Source: Geosporobacter subterraneus DSM 17957 (GTDB lineage: Bacteria; Bacillota; Clostridia; Peptostreptococcales; Thermotaleaceae). From it: a stretch of 37,129 bases of DNA. Positions 7,729 to 15,408 of this stretch are shown in pieces. The stretch is taken from positions 1 through 37,129 of the forward strand of contig NZ_FQZV01000038.1 in NCBI RefSeq assembly GCF_900142145.1, read 5' to 3'. Made by a program: the position numbers and the translations under genes. The notes under the pieces are model-generated. The model made no database searches. It was not told the DNA's origin and worked only from the letters and a program-made list of their open reading frames with translations. Each line of letters begins with the position of its first letter. Positions within the stretch are counted from its first letter, which is position 1.

Positions 7729-8157
7729 ATGTTAGAGGTAACGAGTATAAAAAAAGGTATTGTATTAGACCACATTACTTCCGGCAACGGTCTTAAGATC
7801 TTTAATAAATTGATGCTGGATCAGGTTCAGTATCCTGTAGTTCTGTTAATGAATGTTCCCAGCAAGCAGATGAAACGAAAAGACATCATTAAGATCGAAA
7901 ATAACATTGACATTGACCTGGATTTTTTAGGGCTCATCGATCACAATATTACCATGAATATCATCGAAGATAACAAGATTGTTCATAAGAAAAAGGTAGA
8001 AATACCTCGAAAGGTAAATGGATTGTTTAAATGTCATAACCCGCGCTGCATCACCAATTTTGATGATTATGTAAAGCCAACTTTCCAGCTGGTATATCCG
8101 AAAACCCTGGAGTATAAGTGTGACTACTGCGAAGAACTCACTGCCTACAAGCTATAG
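7729..8157 (+). CDS. pyrI: Aspartate carbamoyltransferase, regulatory subunit
   Basis: A 142-residue subunit that gives PyrB allosteric control by nucleotides. The N-terminal nucleotide-binding domain shows the MNVPSKQMKRKDIIKIEN region. The C-terminal zinc domain has two cysteine pairs, CHNPRC and CDYC, spaced as in enteric PyrI. The ATG at 7729 follows the pyrB stop without a spacer. A separate PyrI occurs in some Clostridia but is absent from Bacillus, which fits the assignment of the organism. Confidence 0.95.
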   Translation: MLEVTSIKKGIVLDHITSGNGLKIFNKLMLDQVQYPVVLLMNVPSKQMKRKDIIKIENNIDIDLDFLGLIDHNITMNIIEDNKIVHKKKVEIPRKVNGLFKCHNPRCITNFDDYVKPTFQLVYPKTLEYKCDYCEELTAYKL

Positions 8158-8163
8158 TGTGGA

Positions 8164-8207
8164 GCAGCCCAGATATCCAGCACGATATCTGGGCTGCCTT
8201 ATATTTT
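8164..8207 (+). terminator. Terminator of pyrBI
   Basis: Perfect 14-bp stem GCAGCCCAGATATC/GATATCTGGGCTGC with a 6-base loop, then a T-rich tail. It starts a few bases after the pyrI stop. Confidence 0.9.
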
Positions 8208-8355
8208 GATTTCGGTCATATGCCGCAAAAGCTTTCTCTCTTTTCACAATGCTTTTACATATACTATAACAAACTATACTAGTGGCTTTCCGTCAAAAGA
8301 ATAATAAAAATGCTTGTTTACAATTTGCCAATTTAGGGTATCTAAATTTTAGATG

Positions 8356-8384
8356 TTTACAGTTTCCATTTTCTGTGTTATAAT
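8356..8384 (+). promoter_or_regulatory. Strong promoter upstream of the tandem riboswitches
   Basis: TTTACA (8356-8361), a 17-bp spacer and TATAAT (8379-8384). Transcription would start near 8391 and run through both riboswitches to the acetyltransferase gene. Confidence 0.75.
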
Positions 8385-8424
8385 TGTGTAAACACTTCTA
8401 CAAACAACTCAATATTCATTCAAT

Positions 8425-8560
8425 TTGGAACGCTGAGTTCTTTGCAAAAAGGAACGGGGGAACCAGGTTTTTGGGGTGAATCTCTTTTCGAAGAGTAGGG
8501 TCATCTTCTTTCGATCCGAATCCGTCAGCTAACCTCGTAAGCGTGGAAAGAGGAGATTGA
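8425..8560 (+). promoter_or_regulatory. c-di-AMP (ydaO/yuaA-type) riboswitch, first copy
   Basis: The conserved blocks of the ydaO motif appear in order: GGGGGAACCAGG, GGGGTGAAT, AGGGTCATCTTCTTTCGATC, then CCGAATCC and TCAGCTAACCTCGTAAGCG. This class senses cyclic di-AMP and usually switches genes off. A separate intrinsic terminator follows at 8619-8649, as expected for transcription control. Confidence 0.88.
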
Positions 8561-8618
8561 TGAACTGATAATGGGTTAAGCATTACCTCTATTTATTATT
8601 CTCATTATCCAGATTCTC

Positions 8619-8649
8619 AACTATGGTTAATCTCCATAGTTTTTGTTTT
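8619..8649 (+). terminator. Terminator between the two riboswitches
   Basis: Stem AACTATGG/CCATAGTT with a 7-base loop followed by TTTGTTTT. No gene lies between the first riboswitch and this terminator, so it is probably the expression platform of the first copy. Confidence 0.78.
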
Positions 8650-8741
8650 CCCTTCAACTTCTAAGTTTTCCATTTTATCCACTATTTTCTATTTTCAACA
8701 GGAGCGTTTCAAATCATAATGATATTATTATGCTTTTATGT

Positions 8742-8872
8742 GCGCTGAATTCTTTTCATTAAGAAGCGGGGGAACCAGGTTTTTGGGGTGAATCTCTTTT
8801 TTAAAAGAGTAGGGTCATCTTCTTTCGATCCGAATCCGTCAGCTAACCTCGTAAGCGTGGAAAGAGGAAGAT
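8742..8872 (+). promoter_or_regulatory. c-di-AMP (ydaO/yuaA-type) riboswitch, second copy
   Basis: About 100 bases (8768-8867) repeat 8456-8553 almost letter for letter, including all conserved blocks; the main difference is a small variable loop (CTCTTTTCGAAGAG against CTCTTTTTTAAAAGAG). I see no clear terminator between it and the gene start at 8944, so its output may differ from that of the first copy. Confidence 0.88.
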
Positions 8873-8943
8873 GTAGTAATGGCCATCCATATGCTCATTT
8901 TCCTTATGCTGTCAACTATCAAAATAAAGGAGGATGATTGTTT

Positions 8944-9573
8944 ATGGAATTAATGAATGTGACGCAAAACATACAACGAAGTCCAATGATTCAAAGTGTT
9001 GAAACCATTAGCGTGAGACGGGCAACTGCCAAGGATGTTCAAAACATTTACACGGTAGCCTGTTCTGTTGGTTCAAAATCCAAGGAATCTTACGCGGGAT
9101 TTTTAATGGATGATTACGCATCTAAGCCAAAATACTACCAGAAGTTTTTCTTAGAAAGAGTTTTAGAGCTGGATCATTTCTACATCGCGGAAAATCAAGG
9201 AATTTTAGGTTTTCTTATGGCCTATACAAAAGAGCAGTGGCTAAAATATAACCCTACCTGGATTGAGGATATTTACTGGAATCCAAAGTTTGATATGGGC
9301 TGTACCGATAATTTCATTGTAGTCGATAAGACTGCCATCCTATCTCACATGACAGGCAAAGGTATTGGCAGCATCCTATATAAACAGTTAATAAAAGATT
9401 TAAAAATAAAGGGCATCAATGATATTTTCGCAGAAACCATCATCAGTCCTACCCCAAACTTTGCTTCACTGGCCTTTAGAGAGAAGCAGAAATATACTCT
9501 GGCAGGAATGCGCTATGAAGAATATAATAATGTAAACTATACGGATTTGATTTATCATAAGCCTGTAAAATAA
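8944..9573 (+). CDS. GNAT-family N-acetyltransferase under c-di-AMP riboswitch control
   Basis: A 209-residue GNAT-fold protein. VRRATAKDVQNIYTV opens the domain, FYIAENQGILGFLMAYT is the central strand pair, and VVDKTAILSHMTGKGIGSILYKQL carries the acetyl-CoA loop (GKGIGS). The acceptor substrate cannot be read from sequence. The ATG at 8944 is chosen over the TTG at 8938 because AAAGGAGGAT lies at the right distance. The gene stands alone behind two c-di-AMP riboswitches. Since c-di-AMP controls potassium and osmolyte balance, a role in making or modifying a compatible solute is possible; that is inference. It is not a recognisable EctA, and I could not match it to the beta-lysine acetyltransferase AblB. 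Confidence 0.75.
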   Translation: MELMNVTQNIQRSPMIQSVETISVRRATAKDVQNIYTVACSVGSKSKESYAGFLMDDYASKPKYYQKFFLERVLELDHFYIAENQGILGFLMAYTKEQWLKYNPTWIEDIYWNPKFDMGCTDNFIVVDKTAILSHMTGKGIGSILYKQLIKDLKIKGINDIFAETIISPTPNFASLAFREKQKYTLAGMRYEEYNNVNYTDLIYHKPVK

Positions 9574-9611
9574 GCTTGACTGCACAAAAGATTAGATAAA
9601 GGAGTACGGCT

Positions 9612-9636
9612 AATAAAAGGCAAATTGCCTTTTATT
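9612..9636 (+). terminator. Palindrome behind the acetyltransferase gene, possible terminator
   Basis: Near-perfect palindrome AATAAAAGG/CCTTTTATT around CAAATTG, followed by CTCCCCTTTCT. The T-tail is weak, so the next hairpin probably does the main work. Confidence 0.45.
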
Positions 9637-9652
9637 CTCCCCTTTCTACTAC

Positions 9653-9700
9653 ATAAAAGAATGGGTTTCTGCAAAAGAAACCCATTCTTTTATGTTTTTT
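9653..9700. terminator. Bidirectional terminator between convergent transcripts
   Basis: A 17-bp perfect stem ATAAAAGAATGGGTTTC/GAAACCCATTCTTTTAT with a 7-base loop and a G-T6 tail on the plus strand. The leftward operon ends at 9699, so it can serve both strands. Confidence 0.85.
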
Positions 9701-10682
9701 ATGCTAATTTCTCATCCCGATAATCCTTTAGGTTATTCCAACGGCCGCACTTATCTCCCCAGCGGGCCACCAGACTGCTGTCACGGTGGAACTGTACGAC
9801 CTCACACAGATTGGGACAATGTTCGCACTCAAAACTTTTGACTTGATATTCACTTTGGGCAATCTCAAAACCTAAGAAATCAGTTTTGCCTTTCCTGGCT
9901 ACCTCTTCTTTCGCTAATAGGCATGCACCTACGGCCCCCATTACATTTGCATATTGGGGCACACATATCTCACAGCCCAATAACCTTTCAAATGCTTTTC
10001 GAATACCGATATTCGCAGCCACACCCCCTTGAAAAATTACAGGAGCTGTTATTTCCTTTCCTTTTCCAAGATTATTCAGGTAGTTTCTTGCCATGGCTTC
10101 ACAGAGTCCATTGATAATATCCTCTTGATTATGGCCAAGCTGCTGCTTATGGATCATATCCGATTCTGCAAATACGGCACATCGTCCTGCGATTCTCACA
10201 GGTGCCTTAGACTGCAATGCCATGGTTCCAAATTCTTCTATAGGGATGCCTAACCGCTCTGCCTGACGGTCTAAAAAGGAGCCTGTCCCCGCAGCACATA
10301 CGGTATTCATGGCAAAATCATAAATGATTCCATCTCTCAAAAGAATAATTTTTGAATCCTGGCCGCCGATCTCAATGATCGTACGGACATCCGGAACATA
10401 ATTGAGTGCAGCTACGCCATGGGCTGTGATTTCATTTTTTACTGCATCAGCGCCTACCATGATACCTGCCAGCTGTCTGCCACTGCCGGTAGTCCCTACA
10501 CCCATTATCTCTACATTATTTCCAACCCGGTTCTTCATTTCCTGCAAGCCATTCTTAATCGCCTGCACCGGTTTTCCTTGGGTCCTGATATATAATGTAT
10601 CTAATATATTTTTCTCATGATCCATGACAGCGATATTTGTACTCACTGAGCCAACATCAATGCCTAGATAACATTTTTTCAT
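9699..10682 (-). CDS. BcrAD/BadFG-type ATPase, activase of a 2-hydroxyacyl-CoA dehydratase-like enzyme
   Basis: A 327-residue ASKHA-fold ATPase of the COG1924 type. Family members carry a [4Fe-4S] cluster at the dimer interface and use ATP to push one low-potential electron into a partner. Visible marks are the phosphate-1 loop GIDVGSVSTNIAV, IEIGGQDSK, CAAGTGSFLDRQAERLG and GRCAVFAESD, whose two cysteines are the usual cluster ligands, and IFQGGVAANIG. It is about 60 residues longer than HgdC-type activases: the extra C-terminus holds ECEHCPNLCEVVQF and a later CGRWN, possibly another metal site. The start overlaps the upstream gene by 26 bases, which implies tight coupling. No HgdA/HgdB dehydratase subunits are nearby; the partners are probably the next two gene products. 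Confidence 0.85.
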   Translation of the reverse strand: MKKCYLGIDVGSVSTNIAVMDHEKNILDTLYIRTQGKPVQAIKNGLQEMKNRVGNNVEIMGVGTTGSGRQLAGIMVGADAVKNEITAHGVAALNYVPDVRTIIEIGGQDSKIILLRDGIIYDFAMNTVCAAGTGSFLDRQAERLGIPIEEFGTMALQSKAPVRIAGRCAVFAESDMIHKQQLGHNQEDIINGLCEAMARNYLNNLGKGKEITAPVIFQGGVAANIGIRKAFERLLGCEICVPQYANVMGAVGACLLAKEEVARKGKTDFLGFEIAQSEYQVKSFECEHCPNLCEVVQFHRDSSLVARWGDKCGRWNNLKDYRDEKLA

Positions 10683-11766
10683 CTTTTTTGCTTTCCCTCC
10701 TGTTCCGCAGTAAATCGATATAAGCTTCCACTCTTGTCAAATATCCCGCTTCACCGGTTAACTCATCAATGATCAATGATAAGACCGGTATATTATGATC
10801 CTGCTGTACCCTCGGCAATATACTCATAGATACGATCTCTGGCATACAAGTAAAAGGAAGTACTTGAATCACGCCATCAAAGCCTCTTTCCGAATAGAGC
10901 ACCGTGTGACCTATCGTTTCTTTCGCATGTCCCCCAATAAGGGTTTTCATATAGGGATCTGAGGCTTCTTCTATTTTTTGCTCACTTGTCAATCCTATAC
11001 TGCGGTAGAATATGTTTTCTGTCAGCCATTCTGATGCACTATGGGACTTATACACCTCCACACCCATATCATTTAATTTTTTACCAATGTCTACATTGGC
11101 GGCATCTTCAATCACGGTATATATTTCGCCTACTATTCCTACCTTCAGCGCATCTTCTTTTCGTTTTAGCGGGATTCCAATAATATGCTTGAAAGCCCCT
11201 TCAATATTAATAAGCATTTCCTTTGCCCCACAGCTATTTTCCAAATTCTTAATAAGCTGCTTGTAAACCTGATCAAAATCACCTTTGTTCATCTCATGAG
11301 GCCTAAGCTGCAGCATCTGTGCTTCAATCTCATTTAATCTTTTCAAAACCTTTGCCGCATTTTTAAGGCTTTTAGCAATCTTTAGGGGGTTTTTTGTATT
11401 GGATATTTTATGCACCCTTTTTAAAAATTCTGGAATATTTCCATGGGGCGCTTCTAATACAACCATCTCTACATCATGGCCCAAATCCTTTAGAATCTCT
11501 TTTTGTACCTCTGAATAATACCCATACCTGCAAGGTCCGCAGCTCCCTGTAACTACGATGGTGTCTGCTCCTCTCTCAATGCTCTCGATATAATTGCCTA
11601 AAGTAATTTTTAAGGGCAGGCAGATTAGCTCTGGAGCATATTTCGTCCCGATTTCCAGCGTCTTCTTACTAATCTTCGGCGGGATAACCGTTTCCACCCC
11701 CAACTCATCAAACAGGCACTTAATACCAATATGGGTACTACCCATGTGAGGAAAAGTTATTTTCAT
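10657..11766 (-). CDS. COG3581-like protein (DUF2229/HgdB-related), activase partner
   Basis: A 369-residue soluble protein annotated in many Clostridia as 'CoA protein activase' or acyl-CoA dehydratase activase-related; no reaction is established. It opens with KITFPHMGSTHIGIKCLFDE, has the cysteine sites ELICLPLKI and TGSCGPCRYGYYSEV (possible Fe-S ligands), the region VGIVGEIYTVIEDAAN, and the C-terminal TCMPEIVSMSILP followed by SLIIDELTGEAGYLTRVEAYIDLL. That last motif recurs in the next protein (LTLDEHTGEAGIDTRIEAFVDMI), so the two are paralogues. The two families are fused to activase domains in PlsA/GeR-type ether-lipid enzymes (established knowledge). It overlaps both neighbours by about 27 bases. 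A GGAGGG site precedes the ATG. Confidence 0.75.
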   Translation of the reverse strand: MKITFPHMGSTHIGIKCLFDELGVETVIPPKISKKTLEIGTKYAPELICLPLKITLGNYIESIERGADTIVVTGSCGPCRYGYYSEVQKEILKDLGHDVEMVVLEAPHGNIPEFLKRVHKISNTKNPLKIAKSLKNAAKVLKRLNEIEAQMLQLRPHEMNKGDFDQVYKQLIKNLENSCGAKEMLINIEGAFKHIIGIPLKRKEDALKVGIVGEIYTVIEDAANVDIGKKLNDMGVEVYKSHSASEWLTENIFYRSIGLTSEQKIEEASDPYMKTLIGGHAKETIGHTVLYSERGFDGVIQVLPFTCMPEIVSMSILPRVQQDHNIPVLSLIIDELTGEAGYLTRVEAYIDLLRNRRESKKDEKMLSRH

Positions 11767-12730
11767 TTTTTTCCCTCCATCGAATCATATCTACGAATGC
11801 TTCTATCCTCGTGTCAATCCCTGCTTCACCGGTATGTTCATCTAAGGTTAATACTGTAAATGGTTTCTTAGATGATCGTCTCACCCTTCGTTCTGCTATA
11901 TCAGCGATTACCGAATCCAGGCCGCAGCCAAAGGAGGATAGATAGATCATTCCAGAAATCGTAGGATCCTCCATTGCATAGAAGGCTGTACCCATGATCT
12001 TTCTTCCAAAACTCCAAAACATTTTTTTATCCATCTGATTTGCATATCGATTGATGGTTGCCGTATCCATCATTTCCGGCGTAATCACCATCACATCCTT
12101 TGCCCGAAGCTTCTCAACAATATTCATGCTGAGAAGAGGATCATATAAATTATAAGGGTGTCCCAATAACACCACTTTTTGTTGATTTACTGAAATAACC
12201 TTTCTTTTTTGAAAGTGATCTTTATTCATATCTATGGGCAGTATGCCCTGCTTCATCAAAGCTCTATAGTTATGATAGTTCGTTATCCCTTCGCTATAGG
12301 CATGCTCTATTTCTGATACATTTTTCGTAACATGACTGCCAATTTCATAGACTGCTTTAAATAGCTTCTTTCTTGATTTTCTAAAATTAATGACGGTGTC
12401 AATTAGGGGAGGCAAATCTTTTACAGAACTGCTTACCATCTCCGGAAGTCCACAGAACTTTGGACAAATATATTCATTTTTATATATACTCATTAGTTTG
12501 GGGACAAATAAGAAATCTACCCTGTCCTTTAAATCCATCACATGGCCATGATAGACCTTGACAGGCAAACAGGCCTCATCCACCGTATTTTTTACGCCAT
12601 TTTCAATAATCTTTTTATTGGTAGGTTGTGAAACAACAACCTCTGCCCCAAGGGTTTCAAAAAATTTGTTCCATAATGGGAAATAATAATAGTATAACAA
12701 TCCCCTGGGTATGCCAATCTTTATATCCAC
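11738..12730 (-). CDS. COG3580-like protein (DUF2229-related), activase partner
   Basis: A 330-residue paralogue of the preceding product. Marks are IKIGIPRGLLYYYYFPLW at the start, DEACLPVKVYHGHV, ICPKFCGLPEMV, SSFGCGLDSV and the closing LTLDEHTGEAGIDTRIEAF. The cysteines at these sites are candidates for cluster ligands, as in HgdB-type folds. The start is read as GTG at 12730 because GGGAGG lies 6 bases upstream; an in-frame TTG at 12772 lacks such a site. It stands 57 bases after the AAR-like gene in the same direction. Function is not established for the stand-alone form. Confidence 0.72.
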   Translation of the reverse strand: MDIKIGIPRGLLYYYYFPLWNKFFETLGAEVVVSQPTNKKIIENGVKNTVDEACLPVKVYHGHVMDLKDRVDFLFVPKLMSIYKNEYICPKFCGLPEMVSSSVKDLPPLIDTVINFRKSRKKLFKAVYEIGSHVTKNVSEIEHAYSEGITNYHNYRALMKQGILPIDMNKDHFQKRKVISVNQQKVVLLGHPYNLYDPLLSMNIVEKLRAKDVMVITPEMMDTATINRYANQMDKKMFWSFGRKIMGTAFYAMEDPTISGMIYLSSFGCGLDSVIADIAERRVRRSSKKPFTVLTLDEHTGEAGIDTRIEAFVDMIRWREKNENNFSSHG

Positions 12731-12786
12731 GCTATCCCTCCCGGCACTGATCTTTCTTTTCTGATAAACCAAGAAACATCTTTCCT

Positions 12787-13872
12787 TTATTTTATATAAG
12801 CTACTTTTTTTATATTTTCCTTTATACTTTCTATATATTCTTTTTGAACAACCTTTTCAAAGCTGCGCAGTCCTGCCAGTTTAAAGCCGTGCTTTTTAGC
12901 TAACTGCGCTATTTCCTCTACTTTCTCTATAGAAAGCTTTTTGCCGATGGAAAAATCTTCGTATTTATTTTCTAAAGCCAGAATCATGGTTTCTGCCATG
13001 CAGGCATAGCTTAAGCCAGGGGGAAATCCAAAATTAAAGCCAAAATCCACATCTCCCGGCACTTCAATTACACCGCCTTCTATGACCAAAACATCCTTCC
13101 GTTTTTTTTCAACTTCTTTAGATACATCTCTGGGTCTTGCCACATCACAAACAATGGCCCCTCCTTTTAAATATTCCGGCTGAATGATGGCATCTACAGC
13201 ACTAGAAACAGTGATGACAATATCTGCTTTCGCCAATGCTTTTTGCAGATCTGTCTCTACTTCAACGGTACCTTTTCCTCTCTGCTGAATTTCTTTTCCT
13301 ACAGCTTCCAGCGATTCAATATTCGGAGCTGTCAAAGTAATACGATTGACCTCCGGTGCCAGCAGCAGTGCACATATCCGTCCGATGGAGCCTGAAGCAC
13401 CCACCACCACTGCGTCACAAAGCCTTAAATCCTTTTCCATTTGCAGTGCAGCCTCTTTAACTGCTTCTATAGCCGCCGCAACGGTATAGCTGTTTCCTGT
13501 GGTTACTGCTATATTTAAATGTTTGCGGATGGTAATTCCCCCATCCCCCACAATCGATGTAAAAGCACCTAAACCTAATACTTTAGCCCCTAATGCCTCT
13601 GCCTTTTTTCCTGCCTGTATGATTTTTCTAAGTACAAAGTCTTCAGGCAGGTGCATCATTTGATCGGTAATCAACGGAACCCCTACAAACCAACCATATG
13701 CTTCGCCATAGTCACTGACAATTCCGGTGATTCTAGATACCTCCATGGCAGGCAGCCTCTTTGTCAGCTGGTAGATTGCCTTTTGGGGTGCATACTTCAG
13801 CAGTGCATATTTTTTTTCGATATCTCTTATATCTATGGGATGTATGCAAAATGCAAATTTTCCTATATTCAT
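12787..13872 (-). CDS. Homologue of cyanobacterial long-chain acyl-ACP reductase (AAR)
   Basis: A 361-residue protein that lines up with Synechococcus AAR from about residue 95 to the end. LGLGAFTSIVGD matches the ALGGFTSII region, TTGNSYT matches TTGNTHT, VVVGASGSIG (156-164) is the NADP-binding Rossmann loop, and VIEGGVIEVPGDVDF matches VLNGGVVEHCFDIDW. SYACMAETMILALE matches the segment with the catalytic cysteine; here Cys291, close to Cys294 in AAR. IEKVEEIAQLAKKHGFK closes the match. AAR reduces acyl-ACP or acyl-CoA to a fatty aldehyde with NADPH. A substrate other than long-chain acyl is possible. The ATG at 13872 is chosen for the AGGAGG 7 bases before it. No aldehyde-deformylating oxygenase is present, as expected in an anaerobe. 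It lies between the aminotransferase (11 bases upstream) and the activase-type genes. Confidence 0.8.
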   Translation of the reverse strand: MNIGKFAFCIHPIDIRDIEKKYALLKYAPQKAIYQLTKRLPAMEVSRITGIVSDYGEAYGWFVGVPLITDQMMHLPEDFVLRKIIQAGKKAEALGAKVLGLGAFTSIVGDGGITIRKHLNIAVTTGNSYTVAAAIEAVKEAALQMEKDLRLCDAVVVGASGSIGRICALLLAPEVNRITLTAPNIESLEAVGKEIQQRGKGTVEVETDLQKALAKADIVITVSSAVDAIIQPEYLKGGAIVCDVARPRDVSKEVEKKRKDVLVIEGGVIEVPGDVDFGFNFGFPPGLSYACMAETMILALENKYEDFSIGKKLSIEKVEEIAQLAKKHGFKLAGLRSFEKVVQKEYIESIKENIKKVAYIK

Positions 13873-13883
13873 ATACAATCCTC

Positions 13884-15266
13884 CTATCGACTGACCATAG
13901 ACTGAATGATCGTTTTAGAACTGCTCATGGCAAGAGAAAAGAAGTTTCTATGCTTTTTGCAGATCTCCTCCAGTGCGTCTACCATTCTATCCATTTCCTC
14001 ATACCGGATAATCAGTGGAGGCTCCAGCCGGATTACATTTGGATTATTCAGGGTGTAGGCAGTAATCATGCCATAGTGGTTTAATAGTTCGCCTGCTACC
14101 AATGCACCTATATATTCCTCTGATATCTTTTTTAACAGTCTTTTCCCGGGTAAAAACTCTATACCGATCATGAGTCCTCTGCCTCGTACCTCACGGATGA
14201 TGGGATATTGCTGCTGAAGTTTTCTTAGTCTTTTTAAAAAGTACTGACCTTTTTCCTCAGCCTGTTCTGCTAGATTCTCACGGGTAAGCTTTTCAAGAGC
14301 GGCAATTCCTGCAGCTGCAGCTAACGTATTCCCTCCAAAGGTTGAGGTGTGCAGCAGACATTTATCCATGGATCCATAAGCCCTTCTCCACACTTCTTCC
14401 TTAGCTACAGTGGCACCTATCGGCATTACGCCTCCTCCTAAGGACTTAGCCAGACACAATATGTCCGGAATAACTGCTTCATACTCACAGGCAAACATTC
14501 TTCCTGTTCTCCCAAACCCGGTTTGTACTTCGTCCATGATGAATAGAGCATCATGCTGACTGCACAGAGCCCTTACTTCCCTTATATAACCCTCTGGCGG
14601 CAGAATAATGCCTCCCTCACCTTGGATGGGCTCCAGAATAAAGGCTGCAGCAGGGGCATTTCTCAATGTTTTTTCCAATGCCCCGGAATCCCCAAAGGGA
14701 ACACTTTCTACATCTCCCATCAGAGAGCCAAAGGGTGTTTTATATTTTTCCCTTCCCGTAATCGATAAAGCGCCTACGGTTTTACCATGAAAGCTCCCAG
14801 TACAATAAAGAATGTGATCCTTTCCTGTGGCCGCCCTGGCCATTTTAATCGCTCCTTCTACGGCCTCAGCACCGCTGTTGGAGAAAAAAGTCATTTGCAG
14901 ATCCCCTGGTGTAATGACTGCAAGGTTTTTGGCCAAAACAGATGCCAGCGGATTTAATGCTGCCTGCAGAATATTGGGTCTATCCATTGCTTTCGTTACT
15001 GCTTCCAGTACTTCCTTAGGATTATGGCCAAGATTTAGTGCTCCATACCCTCCGAGAAAGTCTAAATATTCTTTTCCTTCATCATCCCAGACCCGCATGC
15101 CCTCTGCCTTAACAAAGGACTTGTCAAAGCCTATCAATCCCAGCATCATTGCAAAATAAGGATTCATATAATTTTTATAATTTCTTCTTATTTCTTCTGA
15201 ATCAACCTCCAACGCTTCTTCTAGAGAACTAATCGCTTCATTTAATTTTTCAGTGTAAAGGGGCAT
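13884..15266 (-). CDS. Class III PLP-dependent aminotransferase
   Basis: A 460-residue omega-aminotransferase, closest in style to putrescine/ornithine-type enzymes. Visible are SNSGAEAVEGAIKMAR (131 on, phosphate binding), GSFHGKTVGALS, the PLP-ring Asp245 in IMDEVQTGFGRTG, and the PLP Lys274 in LAKSLGGGVMPIG, followed by TSTFGGNTLAAAAG. Such enzymes move amino groups to or from terminal aldehydes. Directly upstream of an aldehyde-forming AAR homologue, it could aminate the aldehyde or supply an amino compound; this is inference. First gene of the leftward five-gene operon, with a strong AAGGAGGGG site. Class assignment is firm; substrate is open. Confidence 0.88.
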   Translation of the reverse strand: MPLYTEKLNEAISSLEEALEVDSEEIRRNYKNYMNPYFAMMLGLIGFDKSFVKAEGMRVWDDEGKEYLDFLGGYGALNLGHNPKEVLEAVTKAMDRPNILQAALNPLASVLAKNLAVITPGDLQMTFFSNSGAEAVEGAIKMARAATGKDHILYCTGSFHGKTVGALSITGREKYKTPFGSLMGDVESVPFGDSGALEKTLRNAPAAAFILEPIQGEGGIILPPEGYIREVRALCSQHDALFIMDEVQTGFGRTGRMFACEYEAVIPDILCLAKSLGGGVMPIGATVAKEEVWRRAYGSMDKCLLHTSTFGGNTLAAAAGIAALEKLTRENLAEQAEEKGQYFLKRLRKLQQQYPIIREVRGRGLMIGIEFLPGKRLLKKISEEYIGALVAGELLNHYGMITAYTLNNPNVIRLEPPLIIRYEEMDRMVDALEEICKKHRNFFSLAMSSSKTIIQSMVSR

Positions 15267-15369
15267 CCTTTACCCCTCCTTCCCATTTATTTGCTTCTAT
15301 CAGTGTTGTCCTTTTCAAATATTTTTAAACCACCCACAGTAAATTGCTTGGTTTATAGATTAAGACAAT

Positions 15370-15408
15370 AAAAAACTACTGTGGTTTTCCCACAGTAGTT
15401 TTTTATTA
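15370..15408 (-). terminator. Terminator downstream of the hesB-like/glutaredoxin operon
   Basis: Perfect 15-bp stem AAAAAACTACTGTGG/CCACAGTAGTTTTTT around TTTTC. The minus strand ends in a run of T. It touches the glutaredoxin stop and separates this operon from the aminotransferase operon; 15267-15369 shows no clear promoter. Confidence 0.85.

Noticed and set aside
8425-8872. SAM, glycine or c-di-GMP riboswitch
   Set aside because: The blocks GGGGTGAAT, CCGAATCC and TCAGCTAACCTCGTAAGCG are those of the ydaO/yuaA (c-di-AMP) class.
9699-12730. Complete 2-hydroxyglutaryl-CoA dehydratase system
   Set aside because: Only the activase type and two DUF2229-like proteins are present; there are no HgdA/HgdB subunits, CoA-transferase or acyl-CoA dehydrogenase genes nearby.
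12787-13872. Shikimate dehydrogenase or glutamyl-tRNA reductase
   Set aside because: The Rossmann part is shared, but the TTGNSYT, VIEGGVIEVPGD and SYACMAE blocks and the C-terminal IEKVEEIAQLAKKHGF match AAR much better.
15267-15369. Promoter of the aminotransferase operon
   Set aside because: I found no well-spaced -35/-10 pair; a promoter must exist there or the operon must be read through from upstream, but I cannot point to it.
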